Origin: an uncultured Lachnospiraceae bacterium
GTDB taxonomy: Bacteria; Bacillota; Clostridia; Lachnospirales; Lachnospiraceae
NCBI GenBank assembly: GCA_945913255.1
Contig: CAMEDC010000012.1
Coordinates: 1-58,973 of the forward strand
Length of the DNA: 58,973 nucleotides
Direction of reading: 5' to 3'
The translations under genes and the position numbers were made by a program. The notes under the pieces are model-generated. The model was not told the DNA's origin, did no database searches, and saw nothing but the letters and a program-made list of their open reading frames with translations. Shown piece after piece: positions 41,164-49,310 of this stretch (its first letter is position 1; every line of letters begins with the position of its first letter).

Positions 41164-42075
41164 TTAAAATAAATCCAACATATTGTCCAAATAAATTCTT
41201 TCTCTGACATGAATCTGGTACTCCGGTTTTGTCATGTAATAGAGCAAAAATTCCAAAACCAAAGCACTTCCAAGGCCTCGTCCTTCCACTTTAAAATTGG
41301 AAAATCCCATGGGCATATAAAAATTCTTTATATCCTCAATTCCGATAAATCCCGGATTTTTCATGGCTTTTGAGAACTGATACCCTCTGTCACCTTCCGG
41401 GGCAGTACACCGGTATTCGGAACAATTATCTCCCAGGTTCCTACGGCTTACCGCTTCATAGCATTGTTTTCGGTCTGCACATCCAAACCAGCAGCATTCG
41501 TTACATAGGAATTCCACTTTATCCTTTTGATGTTGCGTCAAAGTATCCCATTTGTCAAACGCCTTGTTTAGTCGAAAATCCGGTACAACATAAAGGAAGT
41601 CATCTCGTTTCACTTCATTTAAGAACTGTTCAAACTCCGTCAAAACCTTTGTTGTCGTCGAAACAAAATAAAGCTTTGGATATTTCGCTTGTATATAATT
41701 CAAAAGCAAATCGGAATAAACAATGATTCCGTTTTGTACTTCCGTTCCTCTCCCGAACAACTCGCACAGTGCGTTACATTTTTTATCGGACAAATGCCTT
41801 TCTTCCAACAGTGAATTGCTGAATGTCAATCGTGCGGAAATCCCATATTCCTGCATCAAATCGTATACATCATTTGGGTCACTTTCTCCAAAGCCGACAC
41901 GTCCGCCTCCCCATAGACAGTCAGCCGGAGAACCATAAATTGAGCCTATTTCGCACCATTCATAAAAATATTCACGATGCTCCCGAAACAAGGGCAGAAA
42001 CTCACGATACAATTCATAAAACTCAAACAACCCGGGAAGATGAAAGTATGCCTTGCTGCTATGTATTCTTTTCAT
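41164..42075 (-). CDS. Peptidase U32-like TIM-barrel protein with a cysteine cluster
   Basis: A 303-residue protein. The end MGFSNFKVEGRGLGSALVLEF closely resembles the FKIEGR signature of peptidase U32 proteins (RlhA/TrhP/YegQ-type tRNA and rRNA modification factors). The middle has barrel-like strands (IIVYSDLLL, KLYFVSTTTKVL, LYVVPDFRLNK). A cluster CNECCWFGCADRKQC with further Cys (NCSEYRC) could hold an Fe-S centre. The family is not firmly recognised. The start was set at the ATG 5 nt after GAGAGG; the longer frame begins inside a repeat element. Confidence 0.55.
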   Translation of the reverse strand: MKRIHSSKAYFHLPGLFEFYELYREFLPLFREHREYFYEWCEIGSIYGSPADCLWGGGRVGFGESDPNDVYDLMQEYGISARLTFSNSLLEERHLSDKKCNALCELFGRGTEVQNGIIVYSDLLLNYIQAKYPKLYFVSTTTKVLTEFEQFLNEVKRDDFLYVVPDFRLNKAFDKWDTLTQHQKDKVEFLCNECCWFGCADRKQCYEAVSRRNLGDNCSEYRCTAPEGDRGYQFSKAMKNPGFIGIEDIKNFYMPMGFSNFKVEGRGLGSALVLEFLLYYMTKPEYQIHVRERIYLDNMLDLF

Positions 42076-42132
42076 TTCCACCTCTCCCCCTCCGATACAC
42101 TGACACATTGATAGCAAAAAACTCCGCAAGGT

Positions 42133-42210
42133 ATTTTTCATCAACAAGGCGCCTGAATGAGGCGATGCGGTGGCATCGTCGATTGAAGACAACGCAGTTC
42201 GATGAAAAAT
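42133..42210. repeat. Small inverted-repeat element
   Basis: Perfect 10-bp ends ATTTTTCATC and GATGAAAAAT enclose a 58-nt interior with a second perfect hairpin CGATGC-GGTG-GCATCG. It lies between the HerA-like gene (ends 42224) and the U32-like gene. It looks like a small mobile or RNA-structured intergenic repeat. Confidence 0.7.
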
Positions 42211-42223
42211 CAGGCAAGGAGGT

Positions 42224-43786
42224 TTACTTAAACAAGGTCTTTAACAGCCCTCTCTTCAACACCTGTGCTCCGGTATTGATGAGGGTCCTCTCAATCTGAG
42301 CCTTGCGGCGCTCCGCTGCTCTTTCCCGCTTTTTCTCTGCGGCTTCTTCCTCTTTTTCCTTCTTCTTGCGGGCGGCTTCCGCTTCCTTCTCTTTCTGCTT
42401 CTGCGCCAGAAAAGCCTCTTTTTCCTTCTGCTTTTCGAACTCTTCCCGCTCCTTGGCAAGCTGCTGCCTTTCTGCCTCCAGGGCAGCCTCCTTTTCCGCG
42501 GCTTCCGCCATATCGGTCAACGCCTCGTAGGCTGTCCAGTTATCCACGTACTGATTATATTTATCCATTCCGTCGCTTGTCATCAGGCTGCTGCGAACAC
42601 TTTCCTCCACCGATCCCATCAGACTCTGCGGACAGATGATTGCGGTCTGCTGCACCATGCCGGGCACACCTTCCTCATCAAGGAAGGAGGTCAGTGCGTG
42701 GCCCACGCCCAGTTCCATGATAACGTCTTCCGTCTTAAAAGCAGGATTTGCCCGGAAGGACTGTGCCGCCACCCGGACTGCCTTCTGCTCTGCAGGGGTA
42801 TAGGCTCTTAAAGCATGCTGGACACGGTTGGAAAGCTGCGCCAAAACGCTGTCCGGGATATCGCTGGGGCTCTGAGTCACAAAATAAATGCCCACTCCCT
42901 TGGAGCGAATCAGCTTCACTACCTGTTCAATCTTCTGCACCAGCACCTTGGGGGCATCCGCAAAAAGCATATGAGCCTCATCAAAGAAGAAAACCAGCTT
43001 CGGCTTCTCCATGTCTCCTGACTCCGGCAGCCTTTCAAACAGCTCTGCCATCATCCAGAGCAGGAAGCTCGCATAAAGAGTAGGGTTCTGCACCAGCTTC
43101 ACACTGTGCAGAATATTGATCATGCCTTTTCCCTCGGAATTGGTTCGTATCCAGTCAAAAATGTCAAGTGCAGGCTCTCCAAAGAACATGTCTCCGCCCT
43201 GACTCTCCAGGGGAATCAATGCACGGATGACGCCGCCGATGGATTGGGGCGTTACATTCCCATAAGTCGTCAGGTAATCCTTTCGATTCTCCGACACATA
43301 ATTCAGCACTGCCTTCAGATCTTTCAAATCCACCAGAATCAGGCCCTTATCGTCCGCAATCCGGAACACAATATTCAATACTCCCTCCTGTGCCGGGGTC
43401 AGTCCGAGAATACGGGAAAGAATCTCCGGTCCCATATCGGATATGGTTGCACGTACCGGATGCCCCTTTTCCTGATAAATATCCCAGAAGCAGGTAGGAT
43501 ATGCCTTGTATGTAAATTCATTTCTGATACCGAATTTGTCGATGCGCTTCTCCATGCTCTCGGAAGCAACACCAGGGCTTGCAAGTCCAGACACATCTCC
43601 CTTCACATCGCACAGAAACACAGGGACACCCGCATCGGAAAAGGATTCTGCCATAGCTTTCATGGTAATGGTCTTTCCTGTTCCACTGGCACCCGCAATC
43701 AGTCCGTGGCGATTGCACATATTCAGTTCCATGCATACCTTCTGCCCCTCAGCAAGGCCTATATAAATCTTCCCGTCTTTGTACAT
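42224..43786 (-). CDS. HerA-like ATPase (DUF853, YjgR type)
   Basis: A 520-residue HerA/FtsK-superfamily ATPase. Walker A is GASGTGKT at residues 32-39, Walker B is LVFFFDEAHMLF, and a sensor-like YFVTQSPSDIPDSVLAQL follows. The last 100 residues form a highly charged Glu/Lys/Arg/Ala coiled coil. YjgR/DUF853 proteins are soluble and their role is unclear; a DNA-translocation function is inferred from the fold. It stands alone, preceded by a 12-bp repeat array. Confidence 0.9.
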   Translation of the reverse strand: MYKDGKIYIGLAEGQKVCMELNMCNRHGLIAGASGTGKTITMKAMAESFSDAGVPVFLCDVKGDVSGLASPGVASESMEKRIDKFGIRNEFTYKAYPTCFWDIYQEKGHPVRATISDMGPEILSRILGLTPAQEGVLNIVFRIADDKGLILVDLKDLKAVLNYVSENRKDYLTTYGNVTPQSIGGVIRALIPLESQGGDMFFGEPALDIFDWIRTNSEGKGMINILHSVKLVQNPTLYASFLLWMMAELFERLPESGDMEKPKLVFFFDEAHMLFADAPKVLVQKIEQVVKLIRSKGVGIYFVTQSPSDIPDSVLAQLSNRVQHALRAYTPAEQKAVRVAAQSFRANPAFKTEDVIMELGVGHALTSFLDEEGVPGMVQQTAIICPQSLMGSVEESVRSSLMTSDGMDKYNQYVDNWTAYEALTDMAEAAEKEAALEAERQQLAKEREEFEKQKEKEAFLAQKQKEKEAEAARKKKEKEEEAAEKKRERAAERRKAQIERTLINTGAQVLKRGLLKTLFK

Positions 43787-43880
43787 TTTTCCCTCATTTC
43801 CGCCGCACCTATATCATGAAATTTGTTTCTTATTTCTATTGTTTTCTATTGTCAGTTCAAGATGCTGTTTTTCCGTTGTT

Positions 43881-44015
43881 ATTCCCTGGTACTGTTCCTT
43901 GGTGTTGCTCCTTGGTGCCGTTCCTTGGCACTGTTCCTTGGTGCCGTTCCTTGGTGCCGTTCCTTGGCACTGTTCCTTGGTGCCGTTCCTTGGTGTTAGT
44001 CCCCAGTGTTAGTCT
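43881..44015. repeat. 12-bp tandem repeat, about 11 units
   Basis: Near-perfect tandem units of the form TTCCTTGGTGCC, with TGGCACTG variants recurring every third unit. Because the unit is 12 bp, all frames stay open and produce spurious repeat peptides. It lies upstream of the HerA-like gene, in its likely promoter or leader zone. Confidence 0.95.
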
Positions 44016-44292
44016 CTGACATGCTTGCGGCTATTTACTTTATTACAAATATATCATAGGACCTTCTTCCCCGCAACCAGCAACACCAAGCCAGATTAAG
44101 GAAAATGCATAACTTCATGCAAAAACATGAAATACTTCACTAAATCTTCATTGTCAAAAAACAAGAATATAGAAATACATAATAATTGAGAAGAAGAAAA
44201 AACATCGAAATCCTACAACCAAAAGGAGTAATTTTCTTGCCCAAAAACAAGCTATTTGAATGAAAGATACAAAAGACTATCGTGTTTACAAA
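44016..44292. other. AT-rich gap without a convincing gene
   Basis: I see no real gene. Two tiny plus-strand frames exist: TTG-started MPKNKLFE after AAAAGGAG (about 44224-44262), and MKDTKDYRVYKI (about 44261-44299). They may be remnants of an older gene; nothing supports expression. Confidence 0.4.
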
Positions 44293-44347
44293 ATATAAAA
44301 AAGCTCCGGTGGGAGTTTTTTGTCGTATATGACCATCTCCCACCGGA
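44293..44347 (-). terminator. Intrinsic terminator after the epimerase gene
   Basis: Minus strand: an 11-bp stem TCCGGTGGGAG / CTCCCACCGGA with a 21-nt loop, followed by CTTTTTTATATTTT. It lies 53 nt past the stop of the leftward epimerase gene. Confidence 0.88.
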
Positions 44348-44399
44348 ACTTTTCTATACTTAAATTTGTTTATACACCCCTACACTTGTTTAAACACCC

Positions 44400-45245
44400 T
44401 TATACTTCCGCATACTTCTGCAAAATAAAGTTTTTCACCTGCTGATTGTTCTCCGGTTTGGTGTCCTCCAATGTTGCATGAATGAAGGGTTTTCTCTCCT
44501 TCATAAATTTCAGAATGGAGGTATAATCCATCTCGCCAAGTCCGCAGCCAACGGAAATCATCTTGCCGTCCCGAATCTGGAAATCCTTCAGATGTACCAT
44601 GGCAATGTCAGGTCCAAGAAGGTCTATTGCCTCCTCGATGATGGCCTGCCTGTCCTGATAATTCGCAATATCAAGCAGGTTGACAGGATCAAAAATAATC
44701 TGCAGGTTCGGAGAATTGATTTCGTCCAGTACCTGTCTTGCACGTTTCGGGTTAGATACAATGTGGCGGTAAACAGGTTCGATTGCAAAAATCACGCCCA
44801 TCTGTTCCGCATATTTTACAATGGGGCGCAGGTTATTAATTAACAGTTGCAAAGCCTCTTCCGTATGGCATTCCGGCGTAAAGCTGTAGGTTTCATTGGG
44901 AGCACCCGTCTCGGTTCCCACCACGCCGCAGCCCAGCAGAGATGCAAAACGGATATGCGCCATATAGCGGTGCACCGTTTTCTTCAGTTCCTCCTGATTG
45001 GGAGTCGCCATGTTCAGATAACAGCCCAGTACGGCAATATCCACATTATTCTTTGCAAACACATTCTTTATGTACATAGCAAGACCGGGCGTCATAGCCT
45101 CATCCGTTGTGGGAAATTCATCAATCACCTTTGCCAGTGCCAGATGACCGCACGCAAAACCAAGGTCATGCACCTCCTTGATACGCTCCTCAAAAGGGAG
45201 CTTTGTTGTGTCATGTAATCTGATTCCTAACTGCATATTTTTCAT
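44400..45245 (-). CDS. Xylose isomerase-like TIM-barrel sugar epimerase/isomerase
   Basis: A 281-residue AP-endonuclease-2-fold protein. The metal-binding residues are suggested by FAIEPVYRHIVSNP (Glu), IIFDPVNLLD (Asp), MVHLKDFQ (His) and HATLEDT (Glu), the usual set for sugar isomerases/epimerases of this fold. It follows GH28 by about 130 bp and is probably co-transcribed, so it likely acts on a pectin-derived sugar or sugar acid. The start is uncertain: ATG at 45245 is nearly on the AAGGAGG site, while ATG at 45236 is 10 nt away. A 17-codon in-frame extension into the 52-bp repeat (from 45296) is also possible. Confidence 0.85.
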   Translation of the reverse strand: MKNMQLGIRLHDTTKLPFEERIKEVHDLGFACGHLALAKVIDEFPTTDEAMTPGLAMYIKNVFAKNNVDIAVLGCYLNMATPNQEELKKTVHRYMAHIRFASLLGCGVVGTETGAPNETYSFTPECHTEEALQLLINNLRPIVKYAEQMGVIFAIEPVYRHIVSNPKRARQVLDEINSPNLQIIFDPVNLLDIANYQDRQAIIEEAIDLLGPDIAMVHLKDFQIRDGKMISVGCGLGEMDYTSILKFMKERKPFIHATLEDTKPENNQQVKNFILQKYAEV

Positions 45246-45246
45246 G

Positions 45247-45365
45247 CCTCCTTGTTTTCCGAAGGAAAATGCGAGCCCTCTGGCGAGCAGAGGCATTTCC
45301 TCCTTGTTTTCCGAAGGAAAATGCGAGTCCTCTGGCGAGCAGAGGCATTTCCTCCTTATTTTCCT
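45247..45365. repeat. Exact 52-bp tandem repeat, 2.3 units, each with a ribosome-binding site
   Basis: Units start at 45247, 45299 and 45351. Minus strand: each full unit reads AAGGAGGAAATGCCTCTG.. and contains hairpins CCTCTG-CTCGC-CAGAGG and TTTTCC-TTC-GGAAAA. The two full units differ at only one or two positions. The array fills the GH28-epimerase junction and supplies the epimerase Shine-Dalgarno site. Confidence 0.95.
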
Positions 45366-45372
45366 TATTATC

Positions 45373-46923
45373 TTACTTCCGAATCAGTTCGTCCACGCCA
45401 TCGAACTCATAGTCCAAACCGTCCTGTCCCTCGATTTTGATGTTCTCCAGAGTCAGCTTCGCCACATTTCTTGCAAACAGTCCGCGTTTCGTGCTCTTTG
45501 GCACACCTTCCGACATGGCAGGCACACCGCTCATGGGATTCTCCGCGTAACTGAATTCGATGTTTCTCATGACAATCTCCTCGATTTTCTGTTCGGGAAG
45601 TCCGTCAAAATAAGCCGCTGCCACATGGCAGTTGGTACATTTCATGTTCTCAAATACCATCTTTTTGATGGAAGGGGTTCTGTCATCCACCGGATACAAC
45701 TCTCTGGACTGCACGTAAGGTGTTCTACCGTCCGGGTCACAGAAATAGAAGGAATTTACCACCAGCGGCGTCATCACATGATCCAGGTCAAGGTTACGGA
45801 AGGTAATATTGCTGATGATGGCATCCTTGCCTCTGCCCCGTCTGGTCTTGATGCGAAGGCCTCTGTCCGTATGGCTGAAAATGCAATCCTCCACGGTCAG
45901 ATTCACAACACCACCCGCCATCTCACTGCCCAGTGTAACGGCACCGTGTCCGTCTTCCATGAGGCACTGACGAATCCGGATATTTTCCGAAGGCTTCTTA
46001 TATTTTCTCCCCATGTAGATTTTGCCGCTCTTTACTGCGATACAGTCATCACCCACAGAGAAATGTACCCCCAGAATGTCCACATTTTTACAGGACTCCG
46101 GGTCGCAGCCGTCCGTATTTGGAGAATCTGCCGGATTCTGGATAAACAGGTCAATCAGCTTCAAATCATCGCTGAAATACGGATGCAGTGTCCAGGAAGG
46201 AGAATTACATACCTTCACACCGCTCAGCGTCACATTCTTACAATTATTAATGAAAAACAGTCTGGGACGGAATACCTCTTTGTATTTGCGTCCCCACCAA
46301 TCCTGTTTGGAAGCATTACCATTGATGGTTCCCTGTCCGTAGATGACAACATCTTCCACATTCATGCCGCAGATAATCCCGGCATAGGCATTTAAGGGAT
46401 TTCCCTCCCAGCTTCCCAGGTTATACTGGTCTGTCTCATCGTAGCTCTGAATCATACCGGGCAGCACAGAGAATTTTTCAGGATCTGTAAAAGCCTTCAG
46501 TTCCGCACCTGCCGCCAGTTCCAACCGCAGATGGCTCTTTAAAAACAAAGAAGTAATGCGATATACACCCGCCGGAATCAGCACGCGGCTATTCTCAGGG
46601 CATGCCAGAATTGCCGTCTGAATAAAATGTGTGTCGTCCTGAACGCCGTCTCCCTTTGCACCGAACCTTCTGACATCCAGTGTCACAAATTCATAGTCCG
46701 TCCGGAAAGACACCTCACAGACTTTCGTCTCGCCGTCAAATACTTCTACCTTCTGCAGGGTATCCGGCAGCAGATTGTTCAGGGATATGATTGTCTTTTC
46801 CGCTGTCAGAAGCTCCTCCCCGTTCACGCAGATGCGGTAGGGCGTTTTTGTATAATAGCGACCGCCATCCCGAATCTCCAGAACCGCGCTTCTCGCTGTA
46901 TTCGTGATATGAATGATTTCCAT
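45373..46923 (-). CDS. Polygalacturonase-like glycoside hydrolase family 28
   Basis: A 516-residue enzyme with a beta-sandwich-like N-terminal extension (1-75) and the GH28 right-handed beta-helix opened by RRFGAKGDGVQDDT. Catalytic signatures: Asp271 in SPNTDG, Asp292/Asp293 in VGDDC, His326 in DGHGAV, and Arg357/Lys359 in RIK. There is no signal peptide, which points to a cytoplasmic exo-acting enzyme releasing galacturonate from imported oligomers. It is followed by the 52-bp repeat and the epimerase gene, and preceded by the GH105-like gene (96 bp). Confidence 0.95.
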   Translation of the reverse strand: MEIIHITNTARSAVLEIRDGGRYYTKTPYRICVNGEELLTAEKTIISLNNLLPDTLQKVEVFDGETKVCEVSFRTDYEFVTLDVRRFGAKGDGVQDDTHFIQTAILACPENSRVLIPAGVYRITSLFLKSHLRLELAAGAELKAFTDPEKFSVLPGMIQSYDETDQYNLGSWEGNPLNAYAGIICGMNVEDVVIYGQGTINGNASKQDWWGRKYKEVFRPRLFFINNCKNVTLSGVKVCNSPSWTLHPYFSDDLKLIDLFIQNPADSPNTDGCDPESCKNVDILGVHFSVGDDCIAVKSGKIYMGRKYKKPSENIRIRQCLMEDGHGAVTLGSEMAGGVVNLTVEDCIFSHTDRGLRIKTRRGRGKDAIISNITFRNLDLDHVMTPLVVNSFYFCDPDGRTPYVQSRELYPVDDRTPSIKKMVFENMKCTNCHVAAAYFDGLPEQKIEEIVMRNIEFSYAENPMSGVPAMSEGVPKSTKRGLFARNVAKLTLENIKIEGQDGLDYEFDGVDELIRK

Positions 46924-47019
46924 GGTTACACCTTTCTGTCCGCTTCTGCGGACATCAATTCAATATTTGGAGGAAACTTTCTCGCTTTCCTTCCTACAGA
47001 TATTTCCGGTATTCTTGCC

Positions 47020-47550
47020 TTACAGATACTCCCGGTATTTTTCCGCCAGCAGCACATAGGTTTCTCCTGCATGGGCAATTGCGGAACGGATTCTTTCATC
47101 TGCACCGGAAGCTTTTCCCTCTGTTCCGCCAAAGCCTCCATCCCCATAATAAGAAGAAATTACCTCTTTCACATCTGCCCTGAAAATATCTACAAGTTCT
47201 CTGTAATACTCGTAAAGCTGGGGTGTTACATTGTCGATTACAGCAATCAGCATCTCAAGAAACTTTGCCGTCTCCGCTATGGAAGCATCTCTTTTCTGCT
47301 TTGCATCCAGAGTGCGAATCTGTGCCAGCAAGTCAGGATACCCAGCCTCCTTGTTGCACTCCGTTTCAAAGGCAGCATATACGGGATAAATCCAACGCGC
47401 CGCCTCAAAGCAGTCGCTGTCTACCGATGTTGTGTCAAATAACCCTTCCTCCGTTCTGGGAAGCTGCTTCAACTTATCTGTAGTCTCCGCAAGCAGCGCC
47501 GTGTCACCCAAAGAAGCAGCCTCCAACGCTTTCTGTAACTGTTCTTTCAT
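47020..47550 (-). CDS. Short GH105/GH88-like helical protein, probably without catalysis
   Basis: A 176-residue helical protein. WIYPVYAAFETECNKEAGYPDLLAQI resembles the PxYxxYET..N.K..Y.DI segment of unsaturated rhamnogalacturonyl hydrolases (GH105). Later YEYYRELVDIFRADVKEV and an ASGxD-like segment (KASGADERIRSAIAHA) also match that fold, but in half the usual length (about 370). The catalytic Asp context seen in GH105 is missing. It may be a reduced remnant or an accessory protein. The start was set by AAGGA before the ATG; it lies upstream of GH28 in the same direction. Confidence 0.55.
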   Translation of the reverse strand: MKEQLQKALEAASLGDTALLAETTDKLKQLPRTEEGLFDTTSVDSDCFEAARWIYPVYAAFETECNKEAGYPDLLAQIRTLDAKQKRDASIAETAKFLEMLIAVIDNVTPQLYEYYRELVDIFRADVKEVISSYYGDGGFGGTEGKASGADERIRSAIAHAGETYVLLAEKYREYL

Positions 47551-47577
47551 ATTTTCAATTCCTTTCCTAAAGACTGA

Positions 47578-47670
47578 CAAACCCACACTTCACGCTTCCT
47601 GTATGCATTACAGACGGTTTGCTCGTTATCGCGGCAAAACCAAATGTCGGCTTCGTCATCGCCTGTTCAT
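47578..47670. repeat. Dispersed intergenic repeat, copy B
   Basis: Aligns with 8865-8961 (copy A), sharing TTTGCTCGTTA, CAAATGTC and GCTTCG plus an ACCCACACTT/ACCCGCACCTT end. As with copy A, it lies directly upstream of a leftward start codon (47550). Confidence 0.7.
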
Positions 47671-47756
47671 CTGCTCACATACAATATACCATATTCTTGC
47701 CATGCTGACAGCATCGCAAAAAAATCAGCAAACAGTTCTGGACGCGCCAGTGAATT

Positions 47757-47808
47757 TATAAAACGAAAGCACTCTCACAGCCCCGGTTCACGCGGCCGCT
47801 AGAGTGCT
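47757..47808 (-). terminator. Intrinsic terminator after uxaA
   Basis: Minus strand: AGCACTCT / AGAGTGCT stem with a GC-rich inner hairpin (GCGGCCGC region), followed by TTCGTTTT. It lies 9 nt past the uxaA stop. Confidence 0.85.
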
Positions 47809-47816
47809 CCATCTAT

Positions 47817-49310
47817 TTATAGAGTCACGCCCTGCTTAAAGATTGCCATATCATGGAAACCTGCTGCCTCGCTGCAAACCTTTTTTCCGGATGCCACTTC
47901 AACAACATAGTTGAAAAGCGCTTCCGTCTCTTCCGCCATGGTTTTATCCTCCACCAGAACACCGGCATTGAAATCAATCCAGTTGGATTTCTTTCCCGCC
48001 AGACGGGAGTTGGTGGAAATTTTCATGGTGGGAACAGGTGACGCAAAAGGCGTTCCGCGACCCGTGGTAAACAGTACAATATGTGCTCCTGCTGCTGCCA
48101 GCGCCGTGGCGGCCACCAGGTCATTTCCGGGTGCGCTGAGCAGATTCAGTCCGGGTGTCTTCACCGTCTCACCGTACTGCAATACGCCTCTTACCTTTGC
48201 GCTGCCCGACTTCTGGGTACAACCCAGAGATTTGTCTTCCAAAGTGGAAATGCCGCCCTTCTTGTTTCCGGGAGAAGGGTTCTCATAAATGGTCTGGTTA
48301 TGGCTCTTGAAGTAATTCTTAAAATCATTAATCAAATCGACGGTCTGATCAAAAAGCTCCCTGTTTGCACAGCGGTTCATCAAAATCGTCTCCGCGCCGA
48401 ACATCTCAGGCACCTCGGTCAGAATGGTTGTTCCGCCCTTGGAAATCAGCTTATCGGAGAAACGACCCACCAGAGGATTTGCCGTGATACCGGATAGTCC
48501 GTCACTGCCACCGCACTTCATGCCGATAACCAGCTTGCTTACGCTGATCGGCTCTCTCTCAAACCCGGATGCGTAGTCAATCAGTCCCTTGATAACCTCA
48601 ACGGACTCTGCAATCTCATCATCGCATTCCTGTGCCACAACAAATTTCACGCGGTTTTCATCATAATCGCCGATGTAGGGCTTCAGCACATCGATGTTGC
48701 TGTTCTCACAGCCCAGTCCCAGCACCAGCACACCGCCTGCATTGGGATGATTGATGAGATCAGCCAGAATTTTTCTGGTATGTTCCTGATCATCACCCAT
48801 CTGGGAACAGCCATAAGGATGCGGGAATGCGATAACCTCCTCCACGGTTCCCTTCACAAACGCATTGGCGCGCTTCGCGATTTCAGTTGCCACATTATTG
48901 ACACAGCCAACAGTAGGAATGACCCAGATTTCATTGCGGACACCGACCTTGCCGCCAGGGCGGTTGAAACCCATGAAGGTCACATCTTCCGTCTTCACTT
49001 CCTCCACGGGAACGGGTTCATAGCTGTACTCCAGTAAATCGCCAAGTGCGGTCTTCACATTATGGGTATGTATCCAGGCACCGGCCTTGATTGCTTCCTT
49101 TGCATTTCCGATGCGGTAGCCGTACTTAATTACCTCACCGCCCTCGGGGATATCGCAGATTGCCATCTTGTGACCCGCCGGAATCTCTTCCAGTGCGGTC
49201 ACACTCTTTGTCTGCCCCTGTACCTCCACTGCAAGGCTTTCCCCTGCAGGGATGGGATTCAGTGCTACCACTACATTATCATTGTCGTTAATCTTTAAGA
49301 AATTTTGCAT
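47817..49310 (-). CDS. uxaA: Altronate dehydratase
   Basis: A 497-residue enzyme that dehydrates altronate to 2-keto-3-deoxygluconate. The N-terminal SAF domain ends GAWIHTHNVKTAL. The main domain has NEIWVIPTVGCVNNVA, HPYGCSQMGDD and VLGLGCENSNID, with the conserved Cys residues used for iron binding, and MKCGGSDGLSGITANP. It overlaps uxaB by 16 bp and shares its promoter. KdgK and KdgA, needed for the next steps, are not in the window. Confidence 0.95.
   Translation of the reverse strand: MQNFLKINDNDNVVVALNPIPAGESLAVEVQGQTKSVTALEEIPAGHKMAICDIPEGGEVIKYGYRIGNAKEAIKAGAWIHTHNVKTALGDLLEYSYEPVPVEEVKTEDVTFMGFNRPGGKVGVRNEIWVIPTVGCVNNVATEIAKRANAFVKGTVEEVIAFPHPYGCSQMGDDQEHTRKILADLINHPNAGGVLVLGLGCENSNIDVLKPYIGDYDENRVKFVVAQECDDEIAESVEVIKGLIDYASGFEREPISVSKLVIGMKCGGSDGLSGITANPLVGRFSDKLISKGGTTILTEVPEMFGAETILMNRCANRELFDQTVDLINDFKNYFKSHNQTIYENPSPGNKKGGISTLEDKSLGCTQKSGSAKVRGVLQYGETVKTPGLNLLSAPGNDLVAATALAAAGAHIVLFTTGRGTPFASPVPTMKISTNSRLAGKKSNWIDFNAGVLVEDKTMAEETEALFNYVVEVASGKKVCSEAAGFHDMAIFKQGVTL

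Noticed and set aside
43881..44015. CRISPR array
   Set aside because: Units are contiguous 12-mers with no spacers, and no cas gene is near.
43779..44019. Repeat-encoded plus-strand frames (VPWCRSLVPFLG-type)
   Set aside because: Open only because a 12-bp repeat keeps every frame free of stops; no ribosome-binding site.
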